Source: an uncultured Actinoplanes sp.
GTDB taxonomy: Bacteria > Actinomycetota > Actinomycetes > Mycobacteriales > Micromonosporaceae
Assembly (NCBI GenBank): GCA_934667465.1
Contig: CAKUMG010000137.1
Coordinates: 1-9,840, forward strand
Reading direction: 5' to 3'
DNA length: 9,840 nt
In this document: positions 6,700-9,840 of the stretch, one piece after another
Layout of the letters: every line of letters starts with the position of its first letter
How positions within the stretch are numbered: the stretch's first letter is position 1
The notes under the pieces: model-generated
Database searches by the model: none
What the model saw: the letters and a program-made list of their open reading frames with translations, nothing else
What the model was told of the DNA's origin: nothing
Position numbers and translations under genes: made by a program

Positions 6700-6722
6700 G
6701 CAGCGGATCAATCATCCGCTGC
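6700..6722. promoter_or_regulatory. Distal palindrome, 9+9 inverted repeat
   Basis: Arms GCAGCGGAT and ATCCGCTGC are perfect inverted repeats around the five bases CAATC. The core CGGAT-N5-ATCCG is the same as in the palindrome at 6671-6685. The two centres (6678 and 6711) are 33 bases apart, about three helical turns, so two dimers would sit on the same face of the DNA. It lies in the divergent gap between the esterase and the 184-residue unknown protein and could regulate both. The site size suits TetR-like dimers, but no such regulator is in this window. Confidence 0.6.
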
Positions 6723-6826
6723 CGCGGAGCTCCGCCGATGGCGTCAAGGCGACAGCGGCGGGGTCGGATCGTGAGCTGTGGTGTCACGGGCCCGGCTGTC
6801 AGCGTCGGCGGCAGTGGGTCCACGAC

Positions 6827-6834
6827 AAGGAGGT
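6827..6834 (+). promoter_or_regulatory. Strong Shine-Dalgarno sequence
   Basis: AAGGAGGT, four bases before ATG 6839, is a near-perfect complement of the 16S rRNA 3' end. It is the strongest ribosome binding site in the window and fixes the start of the 184-residue protein. It suggests high translation of that gene. Confidence 0.85.
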
Positions 6835-6838
6835 CACC

Positions 6839-7393
6839 ATGACCCAGGCCAACCCCAAGACACGTACGCTCGCCGAGCGCGGCAGCATCCGCGCGTTCCG
6901 CGCCGGGCCGCAGATCCTCATCGTCGCCGAGGGCAAGCTGCCGAGCCCCGGCTTCGAGGTCGACATCGCGCCCAACCCGCGGCGGATCTTCCCGCAGCAG
7001 TTCGACCTGGTCCGGATCACCCTGCCGGGCATCTTCCCGCAGGTGGTCACCCCGTACCAGCACTCCGAGGCCGTCCTGTTCCCGACCGGGCAACCCACGG
7101 TGACCGTGCACCACGCCGAGGGCTCGGACGAGGTCGAGATCAAGGAGAGCGGGCCGCAGCTCGCGGCCTTCCGCGCCGCGGTGTCCGAGCGCGACGACGA
7201 GGCGACCGGCTTCTCGAAGAAGCTCAGCTTCGACGAGGCGTTCGCGAACGCGGTGGCCGCGCTGCCGCCGAGCAAGAGCCCGGTCGCCGACGGCATCGAG
7301 ACCATCGTGGTGCAGGAGATCGGCGGCCTCTTCGGCGGCTTCTTCCCCCGCCGCGAACTCTTCGTCCGCGTCCGCCGCACCGCCGTCTCCTGA
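6839..7393 (+). CDS. Hypothetical protein, 184 residues, unrecognised
   Basis: I do not recognise this family. It is a soluble protein with no signal peptide, membrane segment or cysteine. The first two-thirds alternate short hydrophobic strands with prolines (GPQILIVAEGKLPSPGFEVDI, about 24-44; FDLVRITLPGIFPQVVTPYQ, about 55-74; QPTVTVHHAEGSDEVEIKE, about 85-103), which suggests an all-beta sandwich. A helical stretch follows (about 106-141, SGPQLAAFRAAVSE and FDEAFANAVAALP). It ends in two more strands (ETIVVQEIGGLFGGFFPRRELFVRVRR). The strand pair GFEVDIAPNPRRIFPQQFDLV is the most distinctive block and would be useful for profile searches. The very strong ribosome binding site and normal codon use say it is a real and well-translated gene. 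It diverges from the esterase across a palindrome-bearing gap, so the two may share a regulator. Confidence 0.8.
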   Translation: MTQANPKTRTLAERGSIRAFRAGPQILIVAEGKLPSPGFEVDIAPNPRRIFPQQFDLVRITLPGIFPQVVTPYQHSEAVLFPTGQPTVTVHHAEGSDEVEIKESGPQLAAFRAAVSERDDEATGFSKKLSFDEAFANAVAALPPSKSPVADGIETIVVQEIGGLFGGFFPRRELFVRVRRTAVS

Positions 7394-7400
7394 GCCATCC

Positions 7401-7434
7401 CGCCCCGCGCCTGCCCGTGGGCCGGACCGGGGCG
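7401..7434 (+). terminator. Possible hairpin terminator
   Basis: CGCCCCG (7401-7407) and CGGGGCG (7428-7434) form a 7-bp GC stem. A small inner hairpin GCCC-GT-GGGC (7413-7422) sits within the loop. It starts eight bases after the stop of the 184-residue protein gene. There is no T-run, which is common for actinobacterial terminators but makes the call weak. Confidence 0.35.
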
Positions 7435-7629
7435 CGCTCGTCCGTGAACCGGGCCGCCGCCAGCCCACCCGCGGTCCGCTTCCCGCGGGCGCCCGCTCGG
7501 GTTCGGTTCGAGCGCGCGCCCACCGCCGGACCGGCTCCGGCGCGAGCCTGCCCGGGGCCCCGGACCGGCCCACGAGCGAGCGCGCGCCGGATCGGGCCGC
7601 GGGCGGGCCGAGCGCCAGGGCGCGGGCGG
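7435..7629. other. GC-rich convergent intergenic region
   Basis: This is the rest of the 236-base gap between two convergent genes. I see no credible gene in it. It contains a 12-nt direct repeat CGAGCGCGCGCC (7509-7520 and 7577-7588), copies of CCGGACCGG at 7526 and 7560 (a third lies at 7422, inside the hairpin), and a 7+7 inverted repeat (CGCCGGA / TCCGGCG, 7524-7542). One or more of these hairpins may end transcription from either side. Confidence 0.5.
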
Positions 7630-9054
7630 TCAGCGTTTGAGGGACGCGCGCAGAGCCCGTACGAGGATGCCGGGTGTGGCGAGGGAGCCCGGATGGGCGA
7701 GCATCGTCGTCACCCGGGCGATCTGGCGGCCGACGACGGCGTCCCGGCCGGCGGCTCCGAAGATCAGCCCGCTGACCCGGCGGAGCAGGCGGTAGCCCGG
7801 CGGGTAGGGGCCGTCCACGTGCGGCAGCCCCAGGTCCGCCACCGTCGAGGTCTGCCAGGCGGCGTCGACGACCACGCGGACGTCGGTGAAGTAGCCGCGC
7901 GCGGGCAGGTCCAGGTCGGGGTTGCCGCGCAGGTGGAGCGCCAGGCACGAGGCGTGCAGCATGGCCGACGTCATGCCCTGCCCGTAGACGGGGTTGAACG
8001 AGGCGACGGCATCGCCGGCCACGACGAGCCGGGCCGGGAAGCGGTCCAGCTCGTCGAAGTCGCGGCGCCGGCTGTCGGCCTGGTGATAGGTGGCCACCTC
8101 GCCCGCCCACGGTGCGGTGGTGGCCACCTCCCCGAACTCGGGCGGGAAGTGCTCCTTGCACCGGCGCACGTAGTCGTCGCGGTCGCGGGTGGGCTTGTCG
8201 TCCGCGTACCCGGAGACCAGCATCGTCCAGCGGTCACCCTCGATCGGGGTGAAGCCGCCGATCCGCGGCGTCCGCCCGTCGCCCGGGGTGGTGATCGAGA
8301 TGCAGGACCAGACCGTGGCGCCGGCGGGGCGGTGGAACTTCGCCGTCGCATAGTTGAGCTGGATGTTCATCCGCTGCATCGGCGGGCGCGGGAACCCGTA
8401 CCCCTCGATCCAGTCGCCGAGCCGGCTGGACCGGCCGGTGGCGTCGACGACGAAGTCCGCGGTCAGGTCCTCGGCCGTCTCCGCGCCGGCCGGGACGTAG
8501 CGGACGCCGATCACCTTGCCGCCGGCGATCGCGAGGCCGTCCGCGCGCCCCTGCAGCGTGCGGACGTTCGGCAGCGCCAGCACCCGGTGCCGGATCAGCG
8601 CCTCGAGGAACGGGCGGCTCGACGCCAGCGCCTTGACCCCCAGGGACTCGGACGGCTCGGCGCCGGCATGACCGTCCATGATGAAGCGCCCTGTCCCGGG
8701 CGGCTGCTCGGGGGCACCGGCCGCGCGCGCCGCGGCCTCGAAGCCCGGGAACCACCGCTCGAGCTGAGCCTGCCCGGACGGCAGCAGCGCATGCACGTGC
8801 GCGCCCTGCGGCACCCCGGGCCGGGGCGCGACCGCGCCCACCGGGTCAGCCGCGAGCCGTGCGTCCGGGACGTCGAGGGCCCGCAGGTCGTCGCGCTCGA
8901 CGATCACCACCTCGGCGGCGTGGTCACTGAGCGCGCGGGCGGCCATCAGCACCGCGACGCTGCCGCCCAGGACGACCGCCCGGCCCAGGCCGGCCCGGGC
9001 ACCCTTCTCCCCCGCTGCCGCGGAGATCTCCGCGAATCGCTGCGCCGCTGACAT
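7630..9054 (-). CDS. FAD-dependent monooxygenase/oxidoreductase
   Basis: This 474-residue flavoprotein is of the PHBH / geranylgeranyl-reductase-like group A type, which uses FAD for hydroxylation, epoxidation or reduction of small hydrophobic compounds. In order it shows a dinucleotide-binding strand-loop-helix (RAVVLGGSVAVLMAARAL, 25-42), an acidic end of the second strand (VVIVERD, 49-55), DATGRSSR (204-211) and the FAD phosphate/ribityl motif VVAGDAVASFNPVYGQG (344-360). The N-terminal loop is normally GGSxAG in this group; here the last Gly is Val35. No WxWxIP halogenase motif is present. The C-terminal 80 residues are helical and hydrophobic in part, which could contact a membrane or lipid substrate. 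ATG 9054 was chosen because AGGGGG lies four bases upstream and the FAD loop follows at a normal distance; longer starts would run through the promoter. It stands alone, with no carrier protein or cyclase next to it that would name a pathway. Confidence 0.85.
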   Translation of the reverse strand: MSAAQRFAEISAAAGEKGARAGLGRAVVLGGSVAVLMAARALSDHAAEVVIVERDDLRALDVPDARLAADPVGAVAPRPGVPQGAHVHALLPSGQAQLERWFPGFEAAARAAGAPEQPPGTGRFIMDGHAGAEPSESLGVKALASSRPFLEALIRHRVLALPNVRTLQGRADGLAIAGGKVIGVRYVPAGAETAEDLTADFVVDATGRSSRLGDWIEGYGFPRPPMQRMNIQLNYATAKFHRPAGATVWSCISITTPGDGRTPRIGGFTPIEGDRWTMLVSGYADDKPTRDRDDYVRRCKEHFPPEFGEVATTAPWAGEVATYHQADSRRRDFDELDRFPARLVVAGDAVASFNPVYGQGMTSAMLHASCLALHLRGNPDLDLPARGYFTDVRVVVDAAWQTSTVADLGLPHVDGPYPPGYRLLRRVSGLIFGAAGRDAVVGRQIARVTTMLAHPGSLATPGILVRALRASLKR

Positions 9055-9073
9055 GGCACCCCCTGTGCGGATC

Positions 9074-9101
9074 ACCCTATCGAAGGATCGGAACCGGTCA
9101 A
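9074..9101 (-). promoter_or_regulatory. Sigma-70-like promoter of the FAD gene
   Basis: On the minus strand, TTGACC (9101-9096) and TAGGGT (9079-9074) are separated by 16 bases. Transcription would start near 9067, leaving a leader of about 13 nt that holds the AGGGGG ribosome binding site. This is the best housekeeping-type promoter in the window. Confidence 0.6.
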
Positions 9102-9141
9102 TGCCCGCCGTGCCGGGTCGGTGACGGTGGGCGCCACCTGC

Positions 9142-9147
9142 CACAAT
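9142..9147 (+). promoter_or_regulatory. -10 element of possible leaderless promoter
   Basis: CACAAT lies seven bases before ATG 9155, with a partial -35 (GGTGAC, 9120-9125) 16 bases further upstream. No Shine-Dalgarno sequence precedes the ATG. The spacing suggests a transcript beginning at or near the start codon, as proposed for the genes at 157 and 236. Confidence 0.4.
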
Positions 9148-9154
9148 CGCGATC

Positions 9155-9451
9155 ATGTGGTGGTTGTGGGTTGCCGGCACGGTGGTGCTGGCTGGGGCCG
9201 GTTTCGCCGCGACGGCCGTCCCCCGGCTGCGCCTGCGGGCGTCCTCGCGGCGGACGGCCTGGTCCGCGGCGCACGCCGCGATCGCCTCCGCCGGGGTGAG
9301 CCGGGACGCCTGCCGGGACGCGGTCCCCGAGGCCGCGCAGCTGCTCGCGCGGGCCGAGGGAATCGCGGCCGGCCGGGGCGGGGACAGCGCCGCGACCGAG
9401 GCGGCGGAGCTGGCCCGGCGTGCCGACCGGCTGTGGCGGGCCGCCGCATGA
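9155..9451 (+). CDS. Small single-pass membrane protein
   Basis: This 98-residue protein has one N-terminal membrane segment (about 3-21, WLWVAGTVVLAGAGFAATA). A basic stretch (RLRLRASSRR, 24-33) follows, which should lie in the cytoplasm by the positive-inside rule. Then comes an Ala/Arg/Glu-rich helical domain (about 34-98, AWSAAHAAIAS, EAAQLLARAEGIAAG, AATEAAELARRADRLW) that looks like a two-helix hairpin. It resembles small membrane proteins of about 100 residues seen in Micromonosporaceae, possibly the family called DUF6403, but I am not certain of that name. The start ATG 9155 has no ribosome binding site. Its stop overlaps the ATG of the next gene (ATGA), so the two are translated together and probably work together at the membrane. 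Function unknown. Confidence 0.7.
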   Translation: MWWLWVAGTVVLAGAGFAATAVPRLRLRASSRRTAWSAAHAAIASAGVSRDACRDAVPEAAQLLARAEGIAAGRGGDSAATEAAELARRADRLWRAAA

Positions 9452-9840
9452 TCCTGCCCTCGGCACGCTGGGCCGCGCTGGCGCTCGCGGTCACGTTCCT
9501 CGCGGCCTTCCTGCTGGCCCAGCGGCAGACCTCGGACATCACCTACGGCGATTCCCCCGGCGCGGCCGCCGTCGAGGGCGCCCGGACCGGACCGGGCGAC
9601 GGCTCGGTGCCGTCGACGGCCGAGATGACGGCGCTCGTGCGGGCCGAGCAGGTGGTGCGGCTGCCCGGCGCCGTCGCGCAGTGGGACACCGGCCTGGTCG
9701 ACGCGGCCCTGGCCGGCAGCGACCTGCGGATCCTGGTGGCGCCGCCGGGGCTCGACGACGACGAGCGCGACCGGGTCCGCGAGGTCGAGGACGCCGAGGT
9801 CCAGATCATCGGCACGCAGGTCTTCGCGAGCCCGGGACAG
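9448..9840 (+). CDS. Membrane-anchored protein, partial (cut by right edge)
   Basis: This reading frame stays open from ATG 9448 to the window end (131 codons) and overlaps the previous stop by 4 nt. The protein begins with a short basic N-terminus and one membrane segment (about 8-24, WAALALAVTFLAAFLLA). A low-complexity linker (about 30-57, rich in Gly, Ala, Ser and Pro) follows, presumably outside the cell. Then comes a folded alpha/beta domain starting near residue 58, with the strand DLRILVAPPG (92-101), the helix DDDERDRVREVEDA (103-116) and the strand VQIIGTQVF (118-126). The alternation looks like the start of a Rossmann-like or similar alpha/beta domain, but too little is visible to name it. 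Codon use matches the surrounding genes. It is probably a partner of the 98-residue membrane protein upstream. Confidence 0.75.
   Translation, partial: MILPSARWAALALAVTFLAAFLLAQRQTSDITYGDSPGAAAVEGARTGPGDGSVPSTAEMTALVRAEQVVRLPGAVAQWDTGLVDAALAGSDLRILVAPPGLDDDERDRVREVEDAEVQIIGTQVFASPGQ

Noticed and set aside
6724..6735. 12-nt palindrome GCGGAGCTCCGC
   Set aside because: Short GC palindromes are frequent at this base composition, it contains only a SacI-like core, and no partner copy is seen.
5633..8161. 842-codon open frame on the minus strand
   Set aside because: It runs antisense or out of frame across three better-supported genes with intact catalytic motifs, and its translation is Arg/Pro/Gly-rich low-complexity text typical of GC-rich shadow frames.
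6778..9051. 757-codon open frame on the plus strand
   Set aside because: It crosses the 184-residue gene in another frame, the intergenic gap and the whole FAD gene antisense; no recognisable motif and no ribosome binding site.
1..9840. Mobile elements, tRNA/rRNA genes, CRISPR arrays, riboswitches
   Set aside because: No transposase or integrase motifs, terminal repeats, regularly spaced repeats, tRNA-like cloverleaf or conserved riboswitch core was found by eye; composition is even across the window, with no sign of recent transfer.

Overview
The window is about 75% GC, with dense genes, strong G/C third-codon bias, GTG starts and several apparently leaderless genes. This points to a high-GC Actinomycetota chromosome. 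The small paired membrane genes at the right end and the beta-helix membrane protein at the left suggest Micromonosporaceae (Actinoplanes or Micromonospora type), but that is an inference from the look of the proteins, not a search result. I see no rRNA, tRNA, CRISPR array or mobile element. Ten coding regions fill nearly the whole window, two of them cut by its edges. The longest gap without a gene is about 236 bases (7394-7629).

Left part (1-2311). A minus-strand gene fragment with a CxxC zinc-knuckle/HNH-like N-terminus (1-157) diverges from a large plus-strand gene (236-2311). The latter encodes a repeat-rich, probably beta-helical protein with two C-terminal membrane segments. Both starts lie exactly six bases after a TANNNT-type -10 element, which suggests leaderless transcripts.

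Centre-left (2348-5801). This is the most coherent block. A minus-strand pair, a P1/S58 (DmpA-type) aminopeptidase followed by an S33 proline-iminopeptidase-like hydrolase, overlaps by 4 nt. It diverges from a plus-strand pair, a MarR-type regulator followed by an alpha/beta hydrolase, also overlapping by 4 nt. Between them lies a 37-nt nested palindrome carrying four GACAC half-sites, and it runs over the regulator's start codons. The simplest reading is one MarR operator controlling three hydrolases that process a small amide, ester or peptide-like compound.

Centre-right (5761-7393). A minus-strand PHB-depolymerase/LpqC-like esterase overlaps the 3' end of the preceding hydrolase by 41 bp, tail to tail. 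Its upstream region holds two related palindromes (CGGAT-N5-ATCCG) with centres 33 bp apart, most likely operators for a regulator encoded elsewhere. Divergent from it is a 184-residue soluble protein of unknown family with a perfect Shine-Dalgarno sequence.

Right part (7630-9840). A 474-residue FAD-dependent monooxygenase-like protein on the minus strand has a good sigma-70-like promoter and an atypical dinucleotide-binding loop. It diverges from a two-gene plus-strand operon of a 98-residue single-pass membrane protein and a membrane-anchored protein cut off by the window end.
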